Numbered from the stretch's first letter, positions 1 through 30,377 are shown. The stretch is 32,989 bases of DNA from Neocallimastix lanati (nom. inval.) (GCA_016946835.1 JACVTC010000350.1:7501-40489), one strand, 5' to 3'. Notes: generated from the letters alone by a model not told the origin. Translations and numbers: made by a program.

Positions 1-20903
<20,903 letters not shown>

Positions 20904-21540
20904 GTATATATATATAAAATATAAAAATAAAAAACCAAACAAAAAAAATATATATATATATATAAAATTTAAAAAATAATAAAAATAAATAATTAAAAAA
21001 AAAAAAATAATTAAAGAAATTAAAACAATATTAAATAATTTTTATATATTATCAGATATATATATATATTTAAAAAATAGCATATAATTCTTAAAATATG
21101 ATAATGAATAAAAAATAGTAATATTTTTCCAATAATTAAAAATAAAGAAATAATAAAAAGTTAAAAATAAAATATAGTTATAAAAATATTAAAGAAATAA
21201 ATAAATAAATAATATTTAAATTAATAAACATATATAATAAAAATTAAAAAAAAAAGTAATTAACAAAATTAAAAAAAAAAATAAATAATTATTATATATT
21301 ATTAAACATTATTTTTTTTAAAAAAAATAATTGATAAAATATATTAATGAAAAAAAAAAAATAATAATTTTCTAATAAACAAAGAAATAATAAAAAGTTA
21401 AAAATAAAATATAGTAATAAAAATATTAAAAAAAATAAATAAATAATATTTAATTAACTAAAATTTAGTAAAAATGTATAAAAAAATAAAGTAAATTAAA
21501 TAAAAAATTAAAAAAAAAGAAGAAATATTAAAAGAATTAT
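20904..21540. other. AT-rich 3' flank of the NRPS with decayed tandem repeat
   Basis: Almost pure A/T. AATAAA-like elements follow the stop within 100 bases, compatible with 3'-end formation but uninformative at this composition. Bases about 21144-21225 recur at about 21381-21465 (offset near 237) with roughly 90% agreement, and weaker similarity precedes each copy, so a ~237-bp segment seems to have been duplicated. Confidence 0.6.
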
Positions 21541-21645
21541 TGTGTGTATATTGTTATATATTAATTATTATTTTTATTTCAATTTTTTATTCCTAGCAAG
21601 GATGTACTCGATTTATGTATAATAAATTGCCTGCAAGAGGAATCA

Positions 21646-21698
21646 ACTTTACTCTTATAAAGTGGATCCACAGTACTGGAACGGAAAAGTAGTAAAGT
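21646..21698. repeat. Inverted repeat, 8-bp arms
   Basis: ACTTTACT at 21646-21653 pairs with AGTAAAGT at 21691-21698 around a 37-base loop, inside a short island (about 21590-21710) of higher GC than its surroundings. No known RNA family was recognised. Confidence 0.5.
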
Positions 21699-21715
21699 GA
21701 TATTTTGTATTAATT

Positions 21716-21745
21716 AATAACATTATTCGCAATGATAATGTTATT
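21716..21745. repeat. Perfect 11-bp inverted repeat with 8-base loop
   Basis: AATAACATTAT (21716-21726) is complementary to ATAATGTTATT (21735-21745), loop TCGCAATG. A run of T follows within 30 bases on the + strand, so it resembles a hairpin plus U-tract, but no associated gene is visible. Confidence 0.6.
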
Positions 21746-21767
21746 GATAAAATTTTATTATTATTAT

Positions 21768-21812
21768 TTTTTTTTTTTATTTTTTTTTATTTTTTTTTAT
21801 TTTTTTTTTTTG
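21768..21812. repeat. T-run with periodic A
   Basis: Runs of 8-12 T separated by single A. Together with another T-run at about 22270-22298 it brackets 21813-22269, which I read as possible remnants of minus-strand poly(A) tails. Confidence 0.5.
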
Positions 21813-22369
21813 TTTTGCTTTTGTTTTGTGGTCTTTTACTACGAAATATAATGGTGCATCTTTAAAACGTTGTTAAATAAGTTACACCAAAGAATAAGTA
21901 ATACATTTTCATTGTATTTCTATTATCATGTGGTATTATTATTATCATGTAAGAATCCATTATATTCAATTGTATTTCAACTATATATTTCATGTACCCC
22001 ATTGCAAGAGATTGATTCACTTTAAATCTTGAAAGTAATTTATTTAATTCTTTAATAATTTTGTGTCGTTATTTTTCATCTGTTTAATTTTTGTTGTTAA
22101 ATACTTTATTATATTCAAATTAAATAAGCTACCGAAAAAAGTGCTAAATCAAGTTATTAAATCATTCACTAAACTACTAATTATTATCAAAATTATTTAC
22201 TCCAAAAAGATATAAAATTATTACCATTCACATTATACTCAAGACTTTATAATAAAACCTGACTTTTATTTTTTAATTTTTTTTTTTTTTTTTTTTTTGT
22301 TTATTATTTTTATAGTTTAATTATTATAATTATGGAGATCCAATAAATAAAAAATAAAAATTTAATTCT
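21813..22369. other. Non-coding stretch before the LINE
   Basis: No gene was recognised. Composition is slightly less extreme than the flank at 20904-21540 and stops are dense in all frames. It could be decayed LINE 5' UTR or a separate minus-strand retroposon ending in the T-run at 21768-21812. Confidence 0.35.
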
Positions 22370-22843
22370 AAAAGGTTCAAAGTGCCATGGTATTCCAATG
22401 AAGAATACGCTTCTATCATGGCCAGAAATCAAAATGAGAAGACATTTATAGAAATTTCTGAAAGATTTAAATATTACGATTTTATCAGTTAAATGTATTG
22501 CTAATTTTAATGATATATTCTTTAAAATTAAAATAGTTGGTAAAGAAGAAGAAATATAATCTATTACTGGATGTATAGTTAATAGTTTACCATGTGTTTC
22601 AATTAATGTTATTGATTGTAACAAAAAGAATCATAAATATAGTTTTTCTTCTCTCAAAAGAAAACATTTTGCTTTATCAGAAAAAGTTGATTCATCATAT
22701 AATATCAACTTTTCACTACTTCAATCTCAAATTCAAGTTTAAATTCAAATTCCAGTTCAAATACCAGTTCAATCAATTATAATCTTTCCAATCATATTAA
22801 TAACTCTCAAATTAATTATAATGCAGTTAAATTATTTCCTCTA

Positions 22844-23480
22844 TGTGCCAGTTGGAATACTAATGATTTGAACTTTGAAAAAAAAAGACAATGTTGAATT
22901 CTTTATTTCCATTTATAAACCACTTTCAATATGCTTTCAAGAAACAGGAAATGGTTCAGGTTCCAATAGTAAATATCCATGTCGAGTATCATTAAAAAAC
23001 TATAAACATTTCTTAAAAATGCTAATAATGAAATTCCTAGTAAAAGAGGACTTTACATAGGGTTTCATAATTATTGTCAAACCTCTCTTGAAAACAACAC
23101 TTATGAGTATACTATTTCTTTGTATACTTAAAATTTTTGAAATGTCACTAAATGATCTATTGGTATGTAACTCATAGTGGTCATAGCCTTCATGCTAGAG
23201 CTGCTGGAATTGAAATTTTGTCTTGGTTAAATAGTCTCTCTTCTCATCCTTTAATGATGGTTGCTGATTTTAATTTACCTATTGGAAAATTAGGTAATTT
23301 GCTCTCCAAATTTAGTAATTGGAAAATACTTTCCTTATAGGACTCCTCAATTTCATGGAGTAAGGGCAATAGAGAATCTGATATAGATCATCTGATTGTC
23401 ATTGGTCATATGTTAGATTTACTTTCATATGGTACTTTTATTAACATTCCACCTATTTAGTATCATAAGCCTTTATTAAT
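22844..23480 (+). pseudogene. LINE apurinic/apyrimidinic-type endonuclease domain (broken)
   Basis: The N-terminal SWNT motif and the QET motif are in different frames because of a one-base shift in the A-run near 22880. Frameshifts near 23075-23150 and a TAG near 23338 break the middle. The GDFN-equivalent reads ADFN, and the final SDH-equivalent has lost its Ser/Asp (stop-Tyr-His). Confidence 0.8.
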
Positions 23481-24059
23481 AAAATGTAAATGTTTTTCAT
23501 TAGATATTTCAGATAATTATTTCTCTCTGCCTAAAAAGACAATTAAATGGGATAGATTAAAATATATAAATCAATATAAACTAATTTTTGATAATAGCTA
23601 TTTTAGTATATTAGAGGAAGTGATTTCAGATTCTGATATTTAGTATTGATGATGTTTCTAAGAAATTTATATCAACTTCATTCAATATTGTTAAAGAACT
23701 TAATAACATGTCAATGTCAGAGGTAAGAAAATCTTTTTTTCATATGTCACAGAAAATACTTAATTTGCAAAAAAAACAAAATGAAATTATATAAAGTCAT
23801 TAAAAGAAGATATTCTATTTGTAATTTAGACGAATATGAAGAATTAATTGAAAAATATAATAGAATGTGCACAATTATTTATCATATGTGTAATATTTAC
23901 AGGAAAGCTGAATACCAATGTTGAATAAATACAGGATGTGAATATATGAAATCTCATAATCCAAAAAAGCTTGGAAATGGCTTAAAATAGCAGCAAAAGT
24001 AGATAAATTTTAAAATATATCAAATTCTCCAGTAAAAGACAAAAATGATAAATTAGCTA

Positions 24060-25330
24060 TTTCTACTAAAGAACAGTTAGAGTTTTGGCGTGATCACTAT
24101 AAAAAACTTGCATCAAACCAATCTGATATCAATAGTTCATTATTAGAACAGTCTAATAAATTTTCTAATGGTACAATTAGGTATACTAGACATAATGAAT
24201 TGGATATAAGTCAGGATATCAGTATAGATGAATTTAAAGAAGCAATATGAGCTACCCTAAATTATAAAGCTTCAGGCTTAAATGAAATTCCTATAGAATT
24301 TTATAAAGCTTTAATTACTCCATATAACGAAAATTCAGCAAATAATTATGCTTCTGGTTTAAATTGTCTATTGGAAGATATTCTCTGAAATTTAGAATAG
24401 AGAATTTTCTAGTACATGGAATGAAGCAAGTATTATTTCTATTCCTAAAAGGTGATGATCTATCTGATTACGACAATTATAGAGGTATCTCTCGGATTAA
24501 CAATGGCACAAAACTCATTTTGAAAATAGTTTCCGAAATAATTTCAGAATATAGACTTAAAAAATAATTGTTCCAATCGGTAATATATTATATAAATTAG
24601 ATGCTTTAGGTATTAGAGATAAATGCTATCAATTTATAAAAAATTTATATTTGCCCTCCAAAGCCAGTATTAAAATTGATTATCAATATTTGGAATCTTT
24701 TAATATTATGAAAAGAGTTAGACAAGGTTGTCCACTATCTCCAATTCTTTTCAATCCATGTATTAATGACATTTTTAATGATTTTGATGATTTTTCAGTA
24801 CTAGGAATTCCTTTAGGAGAACCAAGATGTTGTAGTGGACTCTTTGTAGATGATATTGTTCTATGTGTACCGTAACGAACTAAGTTAAAAAATTGCTTAA
24901 GGAGGTAAATGAAAGGGCTAAATTTAATATGATGAATTTTGGAATTAATAAGTGTGCAACGATAGTGATTAGACCGGACCAAGCTCCTTTTCAAAATAAA
25001 AAATATCCTACTTTTCATCTTGCTGGTTAACCAATCTCAATAACTAAATATAATACTTATTTAGGTATACCATTTGATAAACGATAATCGTTGAACTACA
25101 TTATTAAATTATTTAACACTAAATTCACCAAAGCTCTCTTTTCTGTTAGTAATTTTCTTTCAAATTCAACAATTCCTAATCCATTATAGAAGATTATAAT
25201 TAACTCCTATGTGCTTAGTAAAGTTTCTAACTTTGCATCTTTACTTCGTTTAAATAAAGAAAGAATAAATAATACTCATAAATTAATTAATAAGGAATTA
25301 AGATGGATTGGGAGATTTACACAAAGCCAA
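24060..25330 (+). pseudogene. LINE reverse transcriptase domain (broken, motif A deleted)
   Basis: Visible blocks are EFWRDHYKKL before the RT, DEFKEAI..LNYKASGLNEIPIEFYK (motifs 0/1), SIIPIPK-like then KGDDLSDYDNYRGIS (motif 2, split by a frameshift near 24450), VPIGNILYKLDALGI (start of the next block), RQGCPLSPILFN at 24719-24754 (motif B), FVDDIVL at 24842-24862 (motif C, usual FADD), and the thumb with KYNTYLGIPFD. The segment carrying the first catalytic Asp (FxDFxKAYD) is missing at about 24557-24572. Confidence 0.85.
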
Positions 25331-25968
25331 ATCTTTTATTAATGTATATTCATTTTCAAAAGATTTAAATATTCCTCCAATGTCAGCTAAATGTACTTTT
25401 TCTCAAGTTATATATTTTGAAAAAATGAAATATTCAAATTGTATTGTTTACTATTTAGTTAATAATATTCCAAAATATACAAAATATACATAGACAAAAG
25501 AAAGTTGAAATATTAAACGTAAACTAGAGAAAAGAGGTAGTAACAACAAAGAAATCAAGGAATTTTTAGTGGAAAAGAGATATGAAAATCAATTCTATTA
25601 AAAATGGATTTGATGACAAAAATAAATTCGAAGAAATAACAAATTTTATAAAACTTTATTATAAATATCCTGATCTTTAATGTGGTTTCCACTGGTAATT
25701 GAGAGCACGAAGCGGATATAGATTAGATGCTAGAATTACTAAAGCTGAAAAATAATAGATTAAGTGTGACCTAATTTTTGTCATTATTGTAAAAGTATTT
25801 AATAATGGATAAGGTATCGGTTAATTGATTGTCCGTTTTTCATTCATATTAGTAGTAAAGTCAATGATAAAATTTTATTTTTATATAAAGCTTTTAACAG
25901 TAGCAACCTAACTAATGATAAAGGTAATATTAATAATAAAAAAAAATAACGGTAATAATAATAATAGT

Positions 25969-26028
25969 AATAATAGTTATAGCAATAATAGTTATAGCAA
26001 TAATAGTTATAGCAATAATAGTTATAAT
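25969..26028 (+). repeat. 15-bp minisatellite, four copies
   Basis: Units of AATAATAGTTATAGC, the last ending in AAT, following a shorter AAT-rich run. In one + frame they read as Asn-Asn-Ser-Tyr-Ser repeats, continuing openly to a TAA near 26090. They sit just after the LINE zinc-knuckle remnant and may have been its C-terminal low-complexity tail, now out of frame through an A-run. Confidence 0.75.
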
Positions 26029-26099
26029 AATAATAGACATTGTATTGAAAATAATGTGTATGTTGCTTCTAGTGTGTGTGAAAAAGTAATTTAAATAAA

Positions 26100-26752
26100 A
26101 TATATATATTATGAAATTCAAGGATTTTTTTTTTATAGCCGTAATTATTATGAACTAATATTTAAAAATAAAAATAAAAATGTATGTAAAAGACTAAGTA
26201 AAATAAAAAATAAAAATAAATAAAAAATAATTATTCATTAAAAATCTAACATAATAAAGAATAAAAATACTTCAAATTTAAAAAATATCATTATGATGTA
26301 TACTATGTGTAAAAACATAATTACTAGTTAAATCTAAAATAATAAAATAAAGAATTAAAATCTTTAAAATAGATAGTGTGGTATTCATTAAACTCTCCCT
26401 TGAAACACATGAAAGATTATTAAAAGTTGAATTACTTACTATAAGTTTTAACACGGAATTAATAAATTTAATAAATATTATTTGCCCAATTAGAATATAT
26501 TTTTTTAGACTAGGAAGAGAATACACTTCCAGTTTTTATTAAATAAATTAAAATATTTAATATATATTACATTTAATAAAATAATACATTATATAATTAA
26601 AAGATAAAAAATAAAATTAATTTAAATATAAAATAAAATAATAGATAAAATTAAACATAAACAATTTCTAACTCATCATAGAAAATTTAATGTAATAAAG
26701 AATAAAATTAAATTCAAAAGTTAAATAAAATTCGACGTGATGTATACAACTA
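26100..26752. other. AT-rich stretch without recognisable gene
   Basis: No coding signal was found. Bases about 26227-26310 resemble about 26670-26750 (shared AATAAAGAATAAAA and GATGTATAC words), so an old repeat leads into the satellite. Confidence 0.4.
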
Positions 26753-28186
26753 GATGGCAACTTCTTGGAATGTTCAACCAATGTTTATATTGATCATTGG
26801 AATCAAATAAATCTTGATCAGATTTAGATTTAGCGGTTTAAATTATGATCAGTAGAACCATACGGCAACTTCTTGGAATGTTAAACCAACGTTTAAGTAA
26901 AACAGATTTAGATTTAACGGATTAAGTTATGACCAGTAGAACCAGACAGCAACTTCTTGGAATGTTAAACCAATGTTTAAGTAAAACAGATTTAGATTTA
27001 ACGGTTTAAGTTATGACCAGTAGAACCATACGGCTACTTCTTGGAATGTTCAACCAATGTTTAAGTATATCAGATTTAGATTTAACGGTTTAAGTTATGA
27101 CCAGTAGAACCATACGCCAACTTCTTGGAATGTTCAACCAATGCTTATATTGATCATTGGTATCAAATAAATCTTGATCAGATTTAGATTTAGCGGTTTA
27201 AGTTATGACCAGTAGAATCATACGCCAACTTCTTGGAATGTTCAACCAATGCTTATATTGATCATTGGTATCAAATAAATCTTGATCAGATTTAGATTTA
27301 GCGGTTTAAGTCATGACCAGTAGAACCATACGGCTACTTCTTGGAATGTTCAACCAATGTTTAAGTAAATCAGATTTAGATTTAGCGGTTTAAGTTATGA
27401 CCAGTAGAACCATACGGCTACTTCTTGGAATGTTCAACCAATGTTTAAGTAAATCAGATTTAGATTTAGCAGTTTAAGTCATGACCAGTAGAACCATACG
27501 GCTACTTCTTGGAATGTTCAACCAATGTTTAAGTAAATCAGATTTAGATTTAGCGGTTTAAGTTATGACCAGTAGATCCATACGCCAACTTCTTGGAATG
27601 TTCAACCAATGCTTATATTGATCATTGGTATCAAATAAATCTTGATCAGATTTAGATTTAGCGGTTTAAGTTATGACCAGTAGAACCATACGGCTACTTC
27701 TTGGAATGTTCAACCAATGTTTAAGTAAATCAGATTTAGATTTAGCGGTTTAAGTTATGACCAGTAGATCCATACGCCAACTTCTTGGAATGTTCAACCA
27801 ATGCTTATATTGATCATTGATATCAAATAAATCTTGATCAGATTTAGATTTAGCGGTTTAAGTTATGACCAGTAGAATCATACGGCTACTTCTTGGAATG
27901 TTCAACCAATGTTTAAGTAAATCAGATTTAGATTTAGCAGTTTAAGTTATGACCAGTAGAATCATACGCCAACTTCTTGGAATGTTCAACCAATGCTTAT
28001 ATTGATCATTGGTATCAAATAAATCTTGATCAGATTTAGATTTAGCGGTTTAAGTTATGACCAGTAGAATCATACGGCTACTTCTTGGAATGTTCAACCA
28101 ATGTTTAAGTAAATCAGATTTAGATTTAGCGGTTTAAGTTATGACCAGTAGAACCAGACAGCAAATTCTTGGAATGTTCAAAACTG
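26753..28186. repeat. Satellite array of 84- and 108-bp units
   Basis: The anchor CTTCTTGGAATG recurs at 26761, 26869, 26953, 27037, 27121, 27229, 27337, 27421, 27505, 27589, 27697, 27781, 27889, 27973, 28081 and, degenerate, 28165. The 15 intervals are only 84 or 108 bases: L S S S L L S S S L S L S L S. Long units hold 24 extra bases after CCAATG, creating a CCAATG/CATTGG inverted repeat around TGATCA. Stops occur in every frame on both strands in each unit, so it is not coding. GC is clearly higher than the flanks. Confidence 0.95.
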
Positions 28187-28942
28187 TAAGAATATAAATA
28201 AAAATTTGCTATATTTTTTTAAAACAAATAAAATAAATTCAATAAATAATAATTAAATGAAGTAAATAAAAATAGAGAAAAAGGATAATGGTAATAGAAG
28301 TAAATAAAAATATAATTTTTAAAAAAAAGTAATAATTGGAAAGAAAAATTTTTTTTTTATACTAATATTTTATTGGTTTATTTATTTAAAATTTGTCCAT
28401 ATCATATATTTTATTAAAATTTGATTAGTTATAAAATATATTTTATTTATAATTAAAATTGAGTTAAAATTCAGATAAATAAAACATAAAAAATAATATT
28501 AAAATTAAAAAATAATAATAATAATAAAAATTAAAAAAAAATCATAACGAAATAGAAAAGATCAAACCAGAGTAAACAAGAAATATTAATATGTAATAAT
28601 AACTATATATAAATATAATAATAATAATTATTTGTAATATTATTATTTTAAAGTTATAAATTTATTTTTACTTTTTTATATTTCGTAATAATATAATTTA
28701 TTTTATTTTTTTATAATTGTTTTAATTTTATTTATTTAATTTTCATAAAAAAATATACAATTATATTCTATTTTATTAATATTTATTAAATTATTTTATT
28801 TATTTTATAAAATTAAATTTTTTAATTCAATTTATTATGAATTTTAAATTTAAAATAATTTAATTTTCAAGTAAAGATTTCTTTTTAAAGAATGAAATGA
28901 GCATTTCAAATAATGATATTAAATAGTCATTCGTAATTTTAT
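28187..28942. other. AT-rich stretch, nothing recognised
   Basis: Homopolymeric and simple AT sequence with no open frame, RNA motif or repeat of note beyond short AAT runs. Confidence 0.5.
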
Positions 28943-28957
28943 TTCTATTTTTTAATA
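28943..28957. repeat. 15-bp direct repeat, left copy (putative target-site duplication)
   Basis: TTCTATTTTTTAATA, identical to 29366-29380. The two copies sit exactly at the edges of the higher-GC insert. Confidence 0.65.
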
Positions 28958-29365
28958 AAAAATAGACTTGCATATAATGGGTACCCATCTCCCAATATAG
29001 CCATACAGTTATTAATTAACTGTAAGGTGATAAGTTATTGGCATACCGCTCTCTATCGTCGTTACACGATACCCGGATATGCATTCCTAACGTTCCTACA
29101 TATATCTCCATTGACCACGAGCATCAGAACGGAATCATTAACTCCTCCCTAGTGAGTGTAATCATTGGCGATTGGAAATTTTACATTCATCAAGGTCTAT
29201 GCTTCAATTCAAAGCGTAGTATCAGAGTTGGGTGAAATAATCATTTGAGGGAAAGTCTTATGAATATCACATGTGTTCTCATGATATCCCAGGATAGAAA
29301 CCTCATCCGATTATTTGGTGCCATGCCGAGGATTCGAACCCCTCCCTCTACAGTAACCTGTGTCG
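28958..29365 (-). mobile_element. Putative tRNA-related SINE-like retroposon (~408 bp)
   Basis: The insert has markedly higher GC than its surroundings and is flanked by a perfect 15-bp direct repeat. Read on the minus strand it starts at the variable-arm/T-arm half of a tRNA, contains GGTTCGAATCC, a full match to the Pol III B-box consensus, continues ~315 bases through a body with no recognised gene, and ends in TATTTTT, a possible Pol III terminator. The 5' tRNA half with the A box is missing, so this would be a truncated copy. Alternative: an LTR fragment on the + strand followed by a tRNA-complementary primer site at 29316. Confidence 0.55.
29316..29361 (-). ncRNA. tRNA 3'-half-like sequence with encoded CCA
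   Basis: On the minus strand: a variable-arm hairpin ACAG-GTTA-CTGT, a T arm with loop TTCGAAT, an acceptor 3' strand GCATGGC, discriminator A, then CCA. There is no matching acceptor 5' strand, D arm or anticodon arm; the sequence beyond 29365 is AT-rich. Eukaryotic nuclear tRNA genes do not encode CCA, so descent from a mature tRNA, or a primer-binding site, is likely. A functional tRNA gene is unlikely. Confidence 0.6.
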
Positions 29366-29380
29366 TTCTATTTTTTAATA
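29366..29380. repeat. 15-bp direct repeat, right copy (putative target-site duplication)
   Basis: Identical to 28943-28957. An A-run (about 29386-29402) follows closely. Confidence 0.65.
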
Positions 29381-29402
29381 ACATATTAAAAAAAAAAAAA
29401 AA

Positions 29403-29723
29403 TACTGTTAGAATATTTTTATTATAAATAGTACTCTAGTTGTCAATGGTAACGTTTGAAAAAAAAATATATATATAGAATCATAGTCTATTGATCAATT
29501 TAAAGAGACGCAATATCAAACTTTTAGTAATCAATAGTTCTATTATTATTAAGAATTGATGTGGAAAAATTCATCAATTTTCAAAAGTCAACAACATATT
29601 CAGGAAAGAATATCTCTTCCATTCAGTATATATTGTAAATAGATAAAAGTAATAGTAGGAGTAATAGTAGGAGTAAATCAAAGTTTAATTTTTTATTATA
29701 TACATCAAATAAAATTGATTTTT
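29403..29723. other. Intergenic stretch with short inverted repeats
   Basis: No gene was recognised. AATTGATG (29554-29561) pairs with CATCAATT (29572-29579) around a 10-base loop. A short AGTAATAGTAGG duplication lies near 29648-29675. The minus-strand frame of the relic gene next door runs openly for a few more codons past its stop here. Confidence 0.4.
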
Positions 29724-30131
29724 CTATATAAGATTTTTAAAGTGTTCTAATCGGTTAATATAAATCGGAAAAATATGCGAAGGGTACTTTTTTAGAGAGC
29801 GTAATTTAGTATAGTTTTTACCAAAATATTCCTTAATAATTGAATAGGTCTTATAAATTGAAATATCCTCGTCCTTTGATACTTTTTCTCTTTCTCTATT
29901 CAGACAATTTCTAAAATAATACTTGCGATAAAATTATTTACTAAAAATGAAACGTGGATAATCGTATTTTTTAAAATAATAATAACTATTCATTTGTTTA
30001 AATTTTTCAAATAGACCTCGAATTCTATCCAAATAAAATTCTACCCAATTTTTATTTGAGCTTAATTGAAATTGTTTTATTAAAATACCGGTTTAATTAA
30101 TAAGACTAACTTTTCGATTTTTAAAATTTAA
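29724..30131 (-). pseudogene. Relic protein-coding sequence, unknown family
   Basis: One minus-strand frame is open for 52 codons (30092 down to 29937) and 69 codons (29933 down to 29727), separated only by a TAA at 29934-29936, with another TAA at 30093-30095 and a closing TAG at 29724-29726. Stops are dense elsewhere in this AT-rich DNA, so the open frame is unlikely to be chance. The peptide is Lys/Tyr/Arg-rich (SSNKNWVEFYLDRIRGLF, later IIKEYFGKNYTKLRSLKKYP) and looks like a normal soluble protein. I do not recognise the family; a transposon protein or decayed host gene are both possible. Confidence 0.5.
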
Positions 30132-30210
30132 CTATGATAAATATTTAATAATACTCAAATTAGGAATAATAATAAATATTTTACCTAGTAGCGAATGTAA
30201 ATAATTTTAA

Positions 30211-30377
30211 ATGGATCCAAATACAAAATCAATTTAGGATCCTCCTAAAGAATCTTACTTTGGTCCGAAATACAGTTTCAAAAATGTTCATTTGGTAATT
30301 GTTGTAGTCAAGATGGTAGATGCGGCTTTAGCCATGAATACTGTGTTGAAAGTTGTCAATCTGAATTTAGTAAATAA
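30211..30377 (+). pseudogene. Relic CBM18 (hevein-type) chitin-binding module
   Basis: Bases 30285-30377 encode CSFGNCCSQDGRCG then SHEYCVESCQSEF, ending at TAA. This is the CBM18 signature: adjacent CC, then CG, YC and CQSxF, with six of the usual eight Cys. Just upstream, in a frame shifted by one base, is FGPKYSFK, fitting the usual CGPKYG start with Cys changed to Phe. A TAG (30235-30237) interrupts the reading from ATG 30211. CBM18 modules are frequent on secreted carbohydrate-active and cell-wall proteins of anaerobic fungi; this one is a broken fragment with no signal peptide or catalytic partner visible. Confidence 0.7.

Larger units (their letters stand above)
22370..25870 (+). pseudogene. 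Decayed non-LTR retrotransposon (APE-type LINE), gag-like/EN/RT
   Basis: A single ancestral polyprotein can be followed in shifting frames. About 22370-22760 is a gag-like leader of unknown fold. About 22844-23480 is an APE-type endonuclease: SWNTND start, CFQETGNG with the catalytic Glu at 22941, ADFNLP at 23262-23273, DIDHLIV, and a degraded (S)DHKPL near 23458. About 24060-25330 is the reverse transcriptase. About 25540-25870 is a C-terminal part with a GFHW..RARSGY segment, then C-x2-C at 25779-25790 and a later LIDC. More than a dozen stops and several 1-base frameshifts, plus an internal RT deletion, make it inactive. Family assignment rests on motif order. Confidence 0.88.

Noticed and set aside
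22310-22624. Minus-strand frame of ~100 codons opposite the LINE leader
   Set aside because: No motif is visible; the + strand reading links to the APE endonuclease and explains the region better.
22370-25870. Recoded genetic code (TAA/TAG as Gln, ciliate-like)
   Set aside because: The NRPS has ~6,967 codons without an internal stop, uses CAA for Gln and ends in TAA. The LINE also has frameshifts and TGA stops, so decay explains it.
26278-26526. Minus-strand frame of 82 codons
   Set aside because: Composition is like the flanks and there is no motif. A 24-base stretch near 26380-26403 resembles 29251-29274 in reverse complement at about 20 of 24 positions, too short to call homology.
26753-28186. 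Satellite as a CRISPR array or as a coding repeat
   Set aside because: There are no constant repeats with unique spacers; whole units are alike. Each unit has stops in all six frames.
29316-29361. Functional tRNA gene on the minus strand
   Set aside because: The acceptor 5' strand, D arm and anticodon arm cannot be found, and CCA is encoded.
29038-29427. Two + frames of 60-65 codons in the higher-GC insert
   Set aside because: They have no recognisable motif and the second ends in the A-run. The tRNA-like sequence, B box and flanking direct repeat explain the insert better.
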